This document shows, piece after piece, positions 34,410 through 46,578 of a DNA stretch of 64,000 nt; position 1 is the first letter of the stretch, and the number at the start of each line of letters is the position of its first letter. Source of the DNA: Platycnemis pennipes (lineage: Eukaryota; Arthropoda; Insecta; Odonata; Platycnemididae); contig OW121852.1 of NCBI GenBank assembly GCA_933228895.1, positions 106,723,544 to 106,787,543 of the forward strand. The letters are read 5' to 3'. The position numbers were made by a program, and so were the translations under genes. The notes under the pieces were generated by a model. It saw nothing but the letters and a program-made list of their open reading frames with translations, did no database searches and was not told the DNA's origin.

Positions 34410-36790
34410 TCACAACCTTTCTTAATGCACGATTTGAAAGCAAAACTGCACGTGCAGGAATTGTAATATATCTCAAAAGCCTAGTTACCGCGAACACAGC
34501 CTCATGAACAGGGTGTTGAGAATGAAATAGATGCGCTCGCCTCGCGTTACAAACATGTACTTGTTTCTACTAGGCAATGAGTAAAACAAACTCCAGCATG
34601 GTGTCCCAATTAAGGTGTATTTGAGGGAGCATAAAAAGTACGAGTCCTGTTTTCCGAGAACTCTCAATGGAAATTTTAGCCGCCGTATTCCTGGCACGTA
34701 AGGGAAGAATTTCTGTATCAGGTCCTATCTCTAGGCTGAAATATATTCTGCCTCTGAAAGTTTGGATTACATATCAATCTCGTACTCACAGGAACATTTC
34801 AACATAAATATATCCTTGCTGGTTAAAAGTAGAATAAAGGTAAAATAAAATATTGGAACAAAATATGGCCACATAAATACAATGTTCCTAGGGAGAAATT
34901 ATTGAAAAGAAAGAAATGTTTACATCATAGCTGCACGTATAGCTGGAATGATTTCACAGATATTAGTACGATTAAAATCAAGTTAGAGATAGATGACGAG
35001 AGTAATTCATGATAGAAATTGTCATCTTGGTTTTATACTACACAGTATTTACAATTATAGTAAATCTTATATTCTCGTGAAGAGATTATTGCACGTATGC
35101 TATTAGTGCATGCTAAGCTTACTGAAAATAAGTAAGTGAACAAATATGGAATATGTATCATAAAAATATGTCACATTTATGCAGTAAAAAATAATACCGT
35201 CAGTATGACGTTAAAATGCCAGATTTTCAATCAAATTGTGCAGAAACAAGTTTGGAACCTTCTGACAAGCCTTTGGATTTGTCACCAATAATTTATTTCT
35301 TTGATAGAATGTCGATTTTAAATCTATAATTGGAAATTCAAAACACTTAAAAACTAAATAATTACCAACACCGATAAACCAATAAAAAAACCAAACACAA
35401 AATCTAAATAATCGATAACAATTCTTTTTTGCGTCTAAATACCGTAGGCGACAAAACTGATATTAATGATATTTTTGTTCTTTTTTACGCTTGTTTTGGT
35501 TGACATACTATGCGAAACGTCATTTGGCGTAGCTCTCTATACTGAGAGTTATGTAAATGTCCAAAATAAATGAAAATAAAATATTTTCTCGAGTGATCAA
35601 TGACATGGTAGCAATTGATAGTGAAACGACAGCTAAAATCTATTTATCATCAAGGATAAATGGTTGCCGGGGGAGAGCTGGAAACTTTAAGAAATTAAAA
35701 TAGAGATGCAATACCAGCACTAGCATTCGCCGATCAAATAATTAGATCACAATGAATTAAGTGTTTAACGTCATTTTCGACTGACGAAGTTTCCAACCAA
35801 ATTCTCTCCATGAACTGGAGCTGATTTTCATTCACACTGAAAATATTTATTATTCCAGGAATTCGAACCCTGACCCTCGGGATATGAAGAATAGGGTAGA
35901 TTCTGCTCTAAAGAACACTTTTTGGCCACAAATACCTCGAAACGTATAAGGAAGGCGAGAATGGAATACTGGTTTTTGCTGGGCCGAAAAGTGTTTTGGA
36001 AGGAAGAGAGTTAAATGGGTGAACTTAGACAAATGAAGAGAGTAAGAAGGCAGTGACCGACGAACTAAATTGCATTACTATAAGATTTTTCTTGCACTAT
36101 GAATTGGGAGTAGCGTACTAATAAGTGGGTTGCCTTGAACTTTATTATTATGAAGAAATAAACAACATGACGCATCTGAATTAGCTTTTTGTATTTAATT
36201 AGCTTATTTCAGGACCTTACAGGCGGCGAAATGTGAAGATAAAAATTCTTGTCCTTTACGCCTCATTAGACTACTATCTTTCTCTTACCCAATTTTTTTT
36301 CCAGAGAGTGTTTCCGGAAACAAACTCACCGTCAGCCTTAACCGTTAAATGATAATTTTTAATACAAATATGTAAAAGTCAACCCTTTCGTCACGGTTAA
36401 AACAGTAAATTTATTGCACTTTTAATAATAAAATAATACAATTACTTTTTAAAAACCAACTTCAAGATATCTCAGCTTCAAATAATACAGAAGCAAACTA
36501 ACGGTTACTTATCATCAAATGCAACAAGAACTTTAGTCGAACTACCAACGCCTAGGTTTGGAACCATAATGGGTCTTCAGGCTTCTTCTAAATAAAATTC
36601 ATCTTTCAAGCATTTCAAACTGTTTCATTAGAGCGTTCGACTCTGTAATTTTAGGAGACAAAATAAAAAACTACTAAATAATATCAGATAAATAACCTTA
36701 CGAAAACCCTGGACGGCACCATCAGACAGAAGAGGTTGAAACACATCCAGGTTATCCAACTCGGGAAAAACATGGATCACATAATCGAAA
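34410..36790. other. A-rich non-coding stretch with one SINE B box
   Basis: Mostly AT-rich with no exon. On the minus strand near 35850-35890 a B-box-like GGTTCGAATTCC follows CCGAGGGTCAG, a weak SINE head. Confidence 0.35.
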
Positions 36791-36794
36791 CGAC

Positions 36795-36814
36795 TTTTTT
36801 TTTTTTTTTTTTTT
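36795..36814 (+). repeat. Poly(T) run of 20
   Basis: An uninterrupted run of 20 T. On the minus strand it could be the poly(A) tail of a retroposed sequence, but no retroposed body was identified beside it. Confidence 0.9.
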
Positions 36815-37032
36815 AGAAATATGAAAGATAAGCACTCTCCGAGAGAGCGTACATTTGTAACCGTTCCCGCGATACCCAGGAAGACAAAAAATATAACATC
36901 GGGTCACCAGCTCGACAGCTCTCTCCACGAACCAGAGTTGGCAAGAAATTGAGATCCATCCGTACTCGAGCACAAAAATTCGAACGGGTTATGGGAAAGA
37001 GAAGGACCAAGATGAGTCCTCCAAACCCCCTT

Positions 37033-37050
37033 CCCCCCCCCCCCCCCCCC
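37033..37050 (+). repeat. Poly(C) run of 18
   Basis: Eighteen C in a row, flanked by CCCCCTT and TTCCC, inside a CpG-rich island (36940-37330). Such a G/C homopolymer can form quadruplex or i-motif structures and is prone to length error in assembly. Confidence 0.9.
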
Positions 37051-37059
37051 TTCCCGTAC

Positions 37060-39130
37060 CCTCGGCATCAGAGTCGCGGGGCAAGTCGCCCCGGGCGCTA
37101 ACCCAATCAAACGCCCAACTAACGCACACACATCGGGACAGATCGACTGGGGCGACACAGGCGGACGGCGATCATAAATTCCCGCGCTCATACGCTGATT
37201 CCAGTCACTGCCACCCGGGCAGGCAGGGGGGAGGGGTCGTAAATCCGTTTAGCCAACGCGGAGAGAGTAGGAGATGCCAGTCGCGGATGAACCCGTCGAA
37301 AAACGAACACTCGGAACCATTCGCAGACGGGGTGATCTTGGAACGGGGCCCACTGTGAAGGGGAAAAACCGAGAAATGAAAGAGTTGATCGCTTCACGAA
37401 CTCTACTCGACAGTGCACCCATTCCTCACTAAGTGCGCATCTCGGAATGAAAATTAATAAGCATCTCACATGGAAAGATCAAGTCCACCATATTTCTAAT
37501 AAAATCAGTTAGGCAATGCACCAAATTAAGAACCCTGGAAAAGTAAACACTTTATATAAAATAACACATTTTTAAACTTTTCCCAATATGGACTATTTTT
37601 TCTCGTTTTTTGCGATAGGTCTGATAAAGTGAATATTAAAACTTGAGTACTTATTTGAAGTGCGCACTCAGGATTATATGTCTCCACACATGAAAACTAG
37701 CGCTTATATTGCGTGCCCCTTCATTTTTACCAGCTGTTTGCTCACAGGGAACAGGGGTATTTATTTTTTTGAACCTAAATACATCGGGTTCTTCGTTTCG
37801 ACACATTACCACAAATTAGACTTCCTTGTTACACTTTCCCGGTCACCTAAATAACTAAAATCTTTAGAAGATTTTAAGAATACCCAAGTGCCTGACGTGA
37901 AAAATGTTAAACCGCTACCATTCACTAACACAAACATCTCCAAGATTCGAGTAAAACGATTTTTCTTCTTGATCAATGACCGAAATTAACTTATCTCAGT
38001 CGCTTAAAAGTAGGTATTAGAATGTTTAAGAAAATGACCGAGGGGAGGACGATACGGAAGCACATAAGCGGGAAGAAAAGACTGGGTGTTCTGGAGGGCG
38101 CAAAGGCAGGCAAAATATGTGAAGATATAACGAGGGATTTAATGCAGGCAACTCGTTTACGAAGGAAGGTATTGAACGACCCACGGGGGTAGGGAATGGC
38201 AGGAAGGGATTAAAAACGGAACTACTAATGTTTGTAGAATACTATAAATTACACTTATACCATTTATCAAGGCCAGTGCCCTAATTACAACTGCAATACT
38301 CCTTGCGGGAGGGTGTATTCAATTGATTAGCGTACCTCCACACAAACGATCAACATCAAGGTCAATTTGACAGTTAACGATGGCAGGGCTCAACTCAAAG
38401 GTATGAAAAACGCCCACAAAAACGCAAATCAAGCTTTAAAAGTCTCGCCCTAGCCAACCAGGAGTTTTCTAGAAAGTTTTAGAATCAAGTAAAGTTTTCT
38501 GTATTGATTTTAGATGGATATAATCAAGGAATCTACATTATTTTTTCACCACAAGGGAAATACCTGGATTGGATACCACGACCATCCTGTAGCAGAGTAA
38601 CTTATCTACTAACGGAACAGGCCTTCCTTATTTTAACAAAAGTATAAAAATTTCTCAGTAACTATTATAGTGAATGTCCATAACGACATATGCAACATAG
38701 ATATATTTCCACTAACTTATCTCTCGAACTCTTCCGCCAATATTTCAATTCATGCTACTAACACAAACGTGAGCACTTCACTACCCCCTTGAGCGAAATA
38801 TCGAGAAGAGTATAATTGGAGTAGATGAAGATAAGAAAATCTCTTGCCGAAACAAGGGTCTCTGTTGAGCCAGCAAAACAAGGACCACTAGCTCGATTTC
38901 TGGTCCAGGAAGCCCATTATCCCCAGATAACTTTCTGTGCAAACAAACACCGTTCGAAATGGCATTGCGATGATCTGGAAGTGTCACGTGGATCAGTGGT
39001 TTCCATGAGGCTCACTATCACATTAAATTAAGATAAACAGTGATATTCTTCATGAACAGCAATGATGAATGAAATTTGTCTTCAATAGTTCCTGATCAAT
39101 AGTTTTTGTAGGGAAGAGATCATCAGCAGT
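37060..39130. other. Non-coding stretch
   Basis: The GC island continues to about 37.33 kb, then AT-rich DNA. No exon or repeat family is recognised. Confidence 0.35.
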
Positions 39131-39141
39131 GTAGAGACTTA

Positions 39142-39376
39142 AGGCCTGGTTACAACATATACATTAACACGTACGACTTAATGTGTAAATGCATGAACGC
39201 GAGAATGAACGCGAAAATACACCGTGTAACCACACCAAAATGTACAAATGAATGAATACGTGAACAGAAAATAGAACCTGTTCTATTTGGTTCATGCATT
39301 CGCACAAGTTGCGCTTAAACCATTCACGCAAATGTACATGAACCCGTACGTGTTAATGTATCGTGTAACCAGGCCT
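39142..39376. mobile_element. PIF/Harbinger-like MITE, element 2
   Basis: A 235-bp element with termini AGGCCTGGTTACACGATAC (right end) and AGGCCTGGTTACAACATAC (left end). It is flanked by TTA at 39139-39141 and 39377-39379. The interior is palindromic and built on TTCATG/ATGAA and ACGTG words. The centre ATAGAACCTGTTCTATTT and the word TTCGCACAAGTT are close to element 1 (TTAGAACACGTTCTATTT and TCGCACAAGTT). Non-autonomous; no transposase frame. Confidence 0.8.
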
Positions 39377-39384
39377 TTACACAG

Positions 39385-40220
39385 TGGCCCAGCAAAGAAA
39401 AGGTCAGAAGAAATACAATTCCAGATTCTGGAAAGCTTATTCCTGACAATTTTTTTCAAATCGTTTGATATTTTGAAGGGATGACGAAAGAGGAAAACAA
39501 AAAATCCAATCTAAGGCGAAAAAAAAACACATCGATGGACCGACCGTCTGGCTACAGAATCAATGTTAGTAGTGAGGGCGGAATTGAGCAAGTGACCCTT
39601 GAACTGCCCAACGAACTGCGCGGTGTCGAGGAGTGGTGAGGGCGACTCGAGAGGAAGGGCCGAAATTAATGATTGGCCGGAGGAGCAGAGGGGATTAATG
39701 AAGGCGCCAGACCATCCACGAAAGAACACAGCCTCCCACGCGAAATCAATCTGCTCGCATGAGCAATTTTGTGGTGCACACACTACGATGGGTAAATTCC
39801 CATCCCATTCATTTGGGGAACGAACGTCAAAGGATAAATGGGAAATGATTTTTTCGACTGGTCCCGCCACCCTGACCTTCCCTTGCAAACAAAGTCACTC
39901 GTACACGAGGACTCCATCTCTCAATTAACGCATCCTTTTTGAGGACGGGCGGGTGAGCACAGCGGATTTTAAAGACTCGAAAGACGACTGGACTCGAAAA
40001 GCAAGCAACCAAAGCGCATTTCACGTGAATGATTTACTCTCGAAAGGGAGGCGCCCGAGGCTGGTCCCTTGGCCTGTCCCACTCATCCGCCTGCATCGAA
40101 CAATTACAGCAATTCATGTGGAGTGGGCGAATTTATCAAAAATTGGATTCCCTGAAGGCAAGCCTTCACTTTTAATTAATTCAGCTTCCAGTTACTTCAG
40201 TCACTTATTACAGAAGATTC
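39385..40220. other. Non-coding stretch, partly GC-rich
   Basis: GC is higher at 39560-40080 and frames on both strands (125 codons -, 109 codons +) overlap. No family is recognised. Confidence 0.3.
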
Positions 40221-40227
40221 AGGATAT

Positions 40228-40316
40228 CGGGCTGGTGCATTTGGCTTAAATACTGGCCTCTTATCCTAAAGGCCCGGGTTCGAATCCCGCAAGGAGCAGA
40301 GATGTTTCATCATATT
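40228..40316 (+). repeat. tRNA-like SINE head
   Basis: A-box-like TTGGCTTAAATACTGG and a perfect B box GGTTCGAATCC (about 40268) are correctly spaced, but the ends do not pair as an acceptor stem. An AGGAT/AGTAG-rich tail follows to about 40388, directly before the LINE fragment. Confidence 0.5.
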
Positions 40317-40389
40317 AGGAGTAAAAGTAAAGGAGTAGAAGAAAAGAGTAGGATAATAGGATAGGATAGTAGGAAAATAGGAGTAGAAG

Positions 40390-40640
40390 ACAAGAAGACG
40401 GGACAACTTAATGGGGCACATCTTGAGACACGATGGCCTGATGAAGACAATCGTCGAGGGAAAAGTGAACGGGAAGAATGGAAAAGGCAGGCCTCGTATG
40501 AGGTAAATGGAGCTAGTTGTGAAGGATGTAAAAGAGAGGAGCTCTACGTCAATATGAAGAGGTTGGCCGATAGAAGAATCGAGGGGAGGGCTGCGTCAAA
40601 CCAATCCTAGGATTGTTGACCGATGATGATGATGATGAGT
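40390..40640 (+). pseudogene. 5'-truncated LINE remnant (copy 2)
   Basis: About 240 bp closely matching 9211-9450 (roughly nine in ten bases by eye), including GATGAAGACAATCGTCGAGG and the terminal CCTAGGATTGTTGACC. It encodes only the last part of the reverse-transcriptase ORF, with indels breaking the frame. It ends in a perfect (GAT)n-type tail at about 40622-40638. 5' truncation is typical of target-primed reverse transcription. Confidence 0.85.
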
Positions 40641-40712
40641 AGAAGTAAGTTTTTAGGGATTAAACTCATGATGATGAGTAGAAGTAAGTTTTTAGGGATT
40701 AAACTCATGACG
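40635..40712. repeat. 39-bp tandem duplication at LINE/SINE junction
   Basis: AGAAGTAAGTTTTTAGGGAT is repeated with a period of 39 bp, the units being separated by ATGATGATG. On the minus strand this is the 3' tail of the SINE at 40715-40850, which meets the GATGATG tail of the LINE. Confidence 0.8.
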
Positions 40713-40714
40713 AT

Positions 40715-40850
40715 TATATCCCACCACCTAAACTAGCTTACTCCAGAGTTCAATCCTGCAACAAATACGATGAGGACGGATTCGAACCCACGACATTCAG
40801 TTTTCAGGCCTGCGCGTTACCACCTTGCTACCACGACGGGCTCTTATCAT
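40715..40850 (-). repeat. tRNA-derived SINE
   Basis: On minus, A-box-like GTGGTAGCAAGGTGG and a B box GGGTTCGAATCC (about 40780) are followed by a body ending in the 39-bp duplicated tail. It lies tail-to-tail with LINE copy 2. Confidence 0.55.
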
Positions 40851-40859
40851 GGGAATCCT

Positions 40860-41870
40860 ACTGTCGACGCAGAAATTATGTGCACTCAAGTTTGAATGCG
40901 AATAACAAATTAACAGCTAGGCTTACAGGAAAAGTAATCACACTGTAGCTTTTCTTATTTCATTCTGCGTTATTAAGTGGGAAATTAAAATTTTTAAAAC
41001 GTATTTCATTTTTTTTATAACGGTTGTGACGTAAAAAGTGCCTGTTTTTCACGGTGTTCGAGCAAAGCACCGACTTTGATGACCCGTAAATCAATAAAAA
41101 GGTGTTAAATTGCAACAAAAGTTTAAACAGTATTAGATATACATGTTTTCCATACACACAGTAAGTTTCCAGTGTATGCCTTAACAATAAAAAGAGTTGT
41201 TATCAGTTTTACAAAAAGTTAGCATTTCAAAACTGGGGTGTCGTAGAATTTCGTTCTTGGTGGCGGTATAATCCGCATGCCCTGAACGTATCCAATATGT
41301 AATTGTCTAATACTTCAACACATGCATTTAAATTTATATCGATTGGTATTTATATTGGCGAAAGCAAAGTGCAAAACCATGGCCGTCTGATTGGACGGAA
41401 AACCGTCGGCACCTTGGCGCCTTTCTTGAAGAGCACGCCGATTACGACGCAAGGATTTTTATTCACCCTTAGTTCACAATGAAAATTTTACCTACGCCAA
41501 ATTATGTGCCTAATCTTATTATGCTAGACTATACGCTACTTCTATTGTAAACTACACTGAAGATTCCGTTGAAGATAGTAAACTGGGGCGGGGTCAAGGA
41601 TTCTTCTTCCGTGTTGTCGTCATTGCAATCAATAACGCGAACCAGCCTTGAAGAGCACTATTTCTAGTAACCGTCATTGCAACTGTATCAATAATTTGAA
41701 TCAATTGACAAAGTTTAAAGTATTTGGACCACGTCTTTACTCTCCTGAATGCAATTAAATTAACAACTGATCGCGCGCTCACATGAAAATCTACGATCGA
41801 GACCATGGAATCATAAGACGCACGCACATTTTAATTCGGAGAGCTATAAAGCAGTAAATAATATGTAATG
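40860..41870. other. Non-coding stretch with SINE body scrap
   Basis: AT-rich. At about 41400-41435 the plus strand has CACCTTGGCGCCTTTCTTGA, matching TCCCTTGGCGCCTTTCGTGA in the SINE body at 58788-58807. No exon is recognised. Confidence 0.4.
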
Positions 41871-41884
41871 CACGGGTGGATCCA

Positions 41885-41990
41885 AGTTAAAATCTGCAGG
41901 TATTCGAACCTAGAGCCTTAGGGTAAGAAACCGGTAATATTATGACGCGCCATTTGACTGCTACCTAACCGCCCGCCGTTTTTGTCCACC
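41885..41990 (-). repeat. tRNA-derived SINE head
   Basis: On minus, TTAGGTAGCAGTCAAATGG (A-box-like) and GGTTCGAATACC (B box, about 41905) are in head-like spacing, with CGGGCGG upstream. Confidence 0.5.
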
Positions 41991-41999
41991 ACTGCCACG

Positions 42000-43920
42000 C
42001 ATTCGTTGCCAAAATTCAAAATGATGCGCGGACAAAAGTCCTTCTAATGGATCACGAGAAATAGAATCTGAAATCGGATTCGTCCCAAGAAAAATAAAAT
42101 CGCGAGGCGGACGGGGGCGATCGCATATCATCCTGCCTAGCCTTCAAATCCTTCGCCGGAGACAGTTGACGGAAACTAAATCGAGTATCACACTTCACTC
42201 GAAACACCTGCAATGCGTGGCTCGAATCGAAAGCTCATCGACTCAAGAGGGCCGGGAGGGGAGAGGCGGAATTGCTTCGACCAAGGGTTTTCAGGAACCA
42301 ATCAATAACAAGGTCATTGGGACAAAAATCGCTGCACAAGGTCCCGGCTATCTCAACTGACCTTCTCCCTACACTGACGCGATAGGGGGAATATATAATC
42401 CGAAAAAGAAATTCTCGATGGGAACCCAGAAATAACACGAATATCTCAAAGAATTCTTCCGTCCAAGGCCGCATTCGTAAAAAACCGTGATCGAATCATA
42501 GTGTATTAAAGAAACGCCCGGCGAACGATATCCGAGTCAAATGACAACAAAAAGACAAACAAATTCGCATCTGATAGCGAATAGATTCTGCAAAAGACGG
42601 TTAACTCTGCATGTGCCCTCAAAATTGTGTTCATGTCTCAAACGACACAATTACAAAGTAAAAATTTCGATCTAATACGGCAATGATAGCACTCAAGGCA
42701 GAAAAAAAAACCAGTTTTGAGCTGTCAAGCGCTCAAGGCCTTAGAATATCATTAATTAGAAGGCCGCTATAATCAGAACAGATTAATAAGTGGGTCAATT
42801 AAGGCCGTGAAGCATGATTGAACGTGAGTGATATCACGATTAGGTGGAATAAAAAAATAGGTATTTATCTCGCCGAAGCGAAGAAATTGATAGAAGTGTG
42901 AGTTACCTGACAGGAAGCATTTAACCACCCGAAATAGTGGCTTAAATGCCTATTTAGCAAATTATGGAGATGGCTAATAAATGCATTATGACACAAGGGC
43001 AGTTTACTCCAAAACCATGGCACTGTAAGGACGAATATTATTACACAAACTCGACTAAAGGTGCCGAAATTCATTTATCAATGACTCCGTACTCCAAATG
43101 AGATTTAAAAAACGGTGAAAATTTGAATAAATAAAAACGACTGTGCTATATGGAATTCGTGTCACACGTGCTTCTGCACTTAAACTTAATAGGTACTTCC
43201 ATCCGAAAAAAATCTACGTCGGCTATGTCACTTCGAGATTAAAACCAAAGTACTTCGGGCCACTTATTAGTCAATTCCGAGCCAATCATAAAGAAGAGTG
43301 AACTTGTGATATGAGAGAGCGGAAATCTCACTTTATGGCGATTTCTAAGCCAGGAAGAAGAAATTTTTTCTTGACCAAATTTTCAAATGAAATATGATCA
43401 ACAACTTCAGCATGAATTACTGCAAAAGATCTTGTGAATAAGTTTGCATTTTTGCGACTAATTTATTTCTATTTAATTAAACATTTCATCCATATTGAAA
43501 ACGATTTCATCCCTGTAAGCACAAAATTTAGTCTAAGACTATTACTCAATCTAAACGCAGAAAACGAATGGTACAAGTCTGGTGCCAGCTGAAATATGTA
43601 TAATTGCAAAAAAAAAAAAGCAATTAATGACCTTAACCCGTCCCTCACCTGTTCATTGGCATTCATAGACACCATCTAATATGGTATGGATTTATACATA
43701 GATGACAATATAAGACATTTTTGTAAAACTATAACGGTCGCAACTAAGGTGTAAACTTGTCCAAAAGCTCCCCAATCGAACTGTAATGCTAGATAATTGC
43801 AAGTCAAACTCCTGGCAAGAACTGTGATTGGCACAGGATTATACGCCATTCATTTTATTCATGATCAGCCAAGTAAAAGGACAAACTTCCGTTACTTTAA
43901 AGCTTGAAAACTGATTAGAT
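42000..43920. other. Non-coding stretch
   Basis: Moderately GC-rich at 42000-42350, otherwise A-rich. No exon or repeat family is recognised. Confidence 0.35.
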
Positions 43921-43929
43921 TATACGGAG

Positions 43930-44045
43930 CGTCAATTTAACCCCAGAGGCCAACATGGAAGCCATGCCTCAGGCAAGATTCGAACCTGTGCACTACTATG
44001 CTGATACATTACTGACATAGCTATCACGGTCATTCTCAACCACTT
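43930..44045 (-). repeat. tRNA-derived SINE
   Basis: On minus, GTGATAGCTATGTCAG (A-box-like) and AGGTTCGAATCTTGCC (B box near 43990) are followed by GGCCTCTGGGGTTAAATTGAC, shared in part with the fragment at 14685-14775. Confidence 0.5.
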
Positions 44046-44085
44046 GATCAGTTGCGTGAACTAGTTATCAAGATCCGGATCTGGT

Positions 44086-44502
44086 TTGGTCACTGAAGAC
44101 CGACTCAACGCCACCACGAACGCACGATGCATTTATTCAGAGGAAAACTACGCTTCGCCAAGAGCGGAAAATACACAAGAGGCAGCAAAGGAGGTCCAAG
44201 TCACCGACAGCGGAAAGCGCTGTTTGTCCCCGACCCCACCAGAGGAAAGGCGAACTAAAGAAGCCTCAAAGACAAAATACTCGGGTCGTTCAGCCCAAGT
44301 CGACAAGGAATGGAATCTTTCCCTCGGAAGCCACGTCCAGCTCCGCTCTAAGGAAAACGGGGAAATACCACGAAGACGTAGGGCGGCTTCCCGATTCCAG
44401 ACACGCGAGGAGAGCTCATTAGGTCATATATTACAAGCGCTCAGCAGACTTTCCACTCCAGCACGTAGACGTGCACGACTCAAATTTCGACAGGCAAGAT
44501 AA
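44086..44502 (+). other. Unassigned 138-codon open frame
   Basis: A plus-strand frame starting MVTEDRLNATTNARC, rich in Arg, Lys, Glu and Ser, in mildly GC-rich DNA. No domain is recognised and no splice or polyadenylation context was seen. Probably chance; listed because the opposite strand is not comparably open. Confidence 0.12.
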
Positions 44503-44529
44503 AAACTTAAAAAAATGAGAGGAAAATTG

Positions 44530-44620
44530 ACAGTCAGGGTAAGGAGTGAAGCATCGGCCTGATAATCCAAAAGTCGAGGGTTCGGATCCCGGGTTCGTAA
44601 GAGTCGTTGCCTCACCAAAC
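44530..44620 (+). repeat. tRNA-like SINE head
   Basis: GGTAAGGAGTGAAGCATCGG (A-box-like) and GGGTTCGGATCCCGGG (B box near 44579) in head-like order. The flanks do not form an acceptor stem, so a tRNA gene is unlikely. Confidence 0.45.
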
Positions 44621-44639
44621 TCAAGGTCATGGTAGATAA

Positions 44640-45195
44640 GAGGGTACTATTGGTAATTAATGAAGCTTAAAATCTGATTATAATTCTAATAGAGCTGCTT
44701 TAAAACGAATAGTAGCATGTAAGTGGAGAAAATATGGTTATCTTTCACTCACTACCACACACCTTAACAGTGACACGCAGGATATTACGTAGATTAGATG
44801 AATTGCAGAGATTTGTTTTGAATTTACTTAAACTCCCTCGCTTGGCGCGAATCCGGCTTTCTCTGGCCCTTTCGTGGAATATATTTGCTATATAATCGTT
44901 AAGATTCCCATTCAATGAGTAACATTTGTACACCCAAATATCCACAATTGATTAATAATACAACGTTCCTGGACGCGGCTCCACCGGGAATCGATGCAAG
45001 CTCTAACACGCCCTTGATTTGTTTCAGAGAAATTTTAAGAAAGGATACATTTCGAAGTGTTTTTGGGGGGAAGGCAGGAGGAAGGAAGACAAAGAATCCC
45101 GTTTATATTAAATATTATCACTCATTACATTACACTGGGCATTCTGCCTGGAGGTATTGGTACACATTTCACTTTACTTAAGGAGTAGAAATTTT
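44640..45195. other. Non-coding stretch
   Basis: Nothing recognised. Confidence 0.3.
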
Positions 45196-45201
45196 ATCTA
45201 A

Positions 45202-45608
45202 AGCCCGTTTCACACGATACTTGGTCCAGCACAAGACCTAGTGTGCTAGCCACTACTTGATATTGAGGACGGAAACTAGTATGATTGGAACCATACTGGG
45301 AGGTTTCACACGATCATCGACCTTGTGCTTGCTATGAATCGGTTATTCCATATGATTCCATACAAATTTAAAAAAAGAGAAGATCGCACAGCGCCAGTAA
45401 CGTGACTTGATTGGTCGATGGCTACTGGGCTACTAGGTCCTACTAGAAATCTTACCGCATCAAGTATGAAATCCAGTAGCTCAGCGAGTATACTAGCTAG
45501 CATGCTTACCAGCCAGTATACTAGTTCTGTTCACACGACACTGGAAAGCTAGCATACTAGCGAGTATACTAGACCTTGTGCTGGATCAAGTATCGTGTGA
45601 AACGGGCT
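45202..45608. mobile_element. PIF/Harbinger-like MITE, element 3
   Basis: A 407-bp element with near-perfect terminal inverted repeats beginning AGCCCGTTTCACACGATACT and continuing through the TGGTCCAGCACAAG region. It is flanked by TAA at 45199-45201 and 45609-45611. The interior is full of CTAGTATACTAG and GCTAGCATACTAG words in both orientations. The CACGATAC motif and TWA duplication tie it to elements 1 and 2. Non-autonomous. Confidence 0.8.
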
Positions 45609-45614
45609 TAATAA

Positions 45615-46570
45615 AACTTACGACACATTGGAAATAAATGCAATAAAATAATTTACAATTCGTGAGGCTGTCTCTTTTTAAGCTCCTTATGACTTTTTGG
45701 GAAAGGGTTTAAGACCTGCAGGTAAGGCATTCCACTCCTCTAACGTTCTGTGGGCGAAGAAAAAGTTTCCTGTGCATATTGTTTGTCTCAGAGCCCTTAT
45801 TTTAAACGTATGCTCTCTTCCCTATTCGGTGTGGCTCGAGCATCCTTTGGCAGATATTCTCCCATTCAATTTCCTATTTGTACGCCGAGTACAGATTCCC
45901 TATCCTGGACGCTTTCCGTCGCTTCTCAAGGCTTTCCCATATCAAACATTTCAGCATATCACTCACGCGTTCACATTTGATTAAGACCAAGTGAAAAGTA
46001 GGATAGATATCTCACGTTCGGTCGTAGAGAGCTATTTTACACTTCCAACATTATTGCTTGTGCGCGGATACATCGTGCACTAATCTTGCACCGTGAATTA
46101 AGGCAATAATGAATTACATATTAAATCGAAAATCACGATAAGAGTTTACTAATTCACACGGTTGCTGTAAATATATAGGAAAATAGTGCTGATCGGCGAT
46201 AACCAAGGCACGGGGTGAAAAATTGAAGGCCGGATTTAACAGATTGTGAAATTAAGAACAGTCAAGGGAGAGAGTTGTATGGGTCGACGGAGTTTCAAAT
46301 TCAACATGGATAGAAAACTTAATACTTGACGGGGAAAATAAAGACAGGAATGAGAAGTAAAGACGTTTTCATGTTACATCAATAGACAATATGCGTAGAT
46401 AACAATGTTAAATACTTAATAAGAGTCCAGAGAGAAGCCTTGGTGATGAGGCAAACGAGAAAGTGTCAATACGTTTGACGAAGTGAAGTTGGAGGTGTAA
46501 TTTCAAACATGCGTGGAAAAGAAAATTGGTTGTTTCAGGCGAAACTGTGGAATTTACTCAATATTGTGAA
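45615..46570. other. Non-coding stretch
   Basis: Two overlapping plus frames near 45.7-46.0 kb (95 and 76 codons) have no family signature. AT-rich otherwise; nothing recognised. Confidence 0.35.
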
Positions 46571-46578
46571 ATGGGAGC

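Noticed and set aside
36795..36814. Poly(T) as evidence of a processed pseudogene
   Set aside because: No coding body is recognisable upstream on the minus strand and no target duplication was seen.
40228..40316. Possible tRNA gene with a perfect B box
   Set aside because: The ends cannot pair as an acceptor stem and no anticodon arm is credible, so it is a SINE head. The same applies to 11.02, 29.1 and 44.54 kb.
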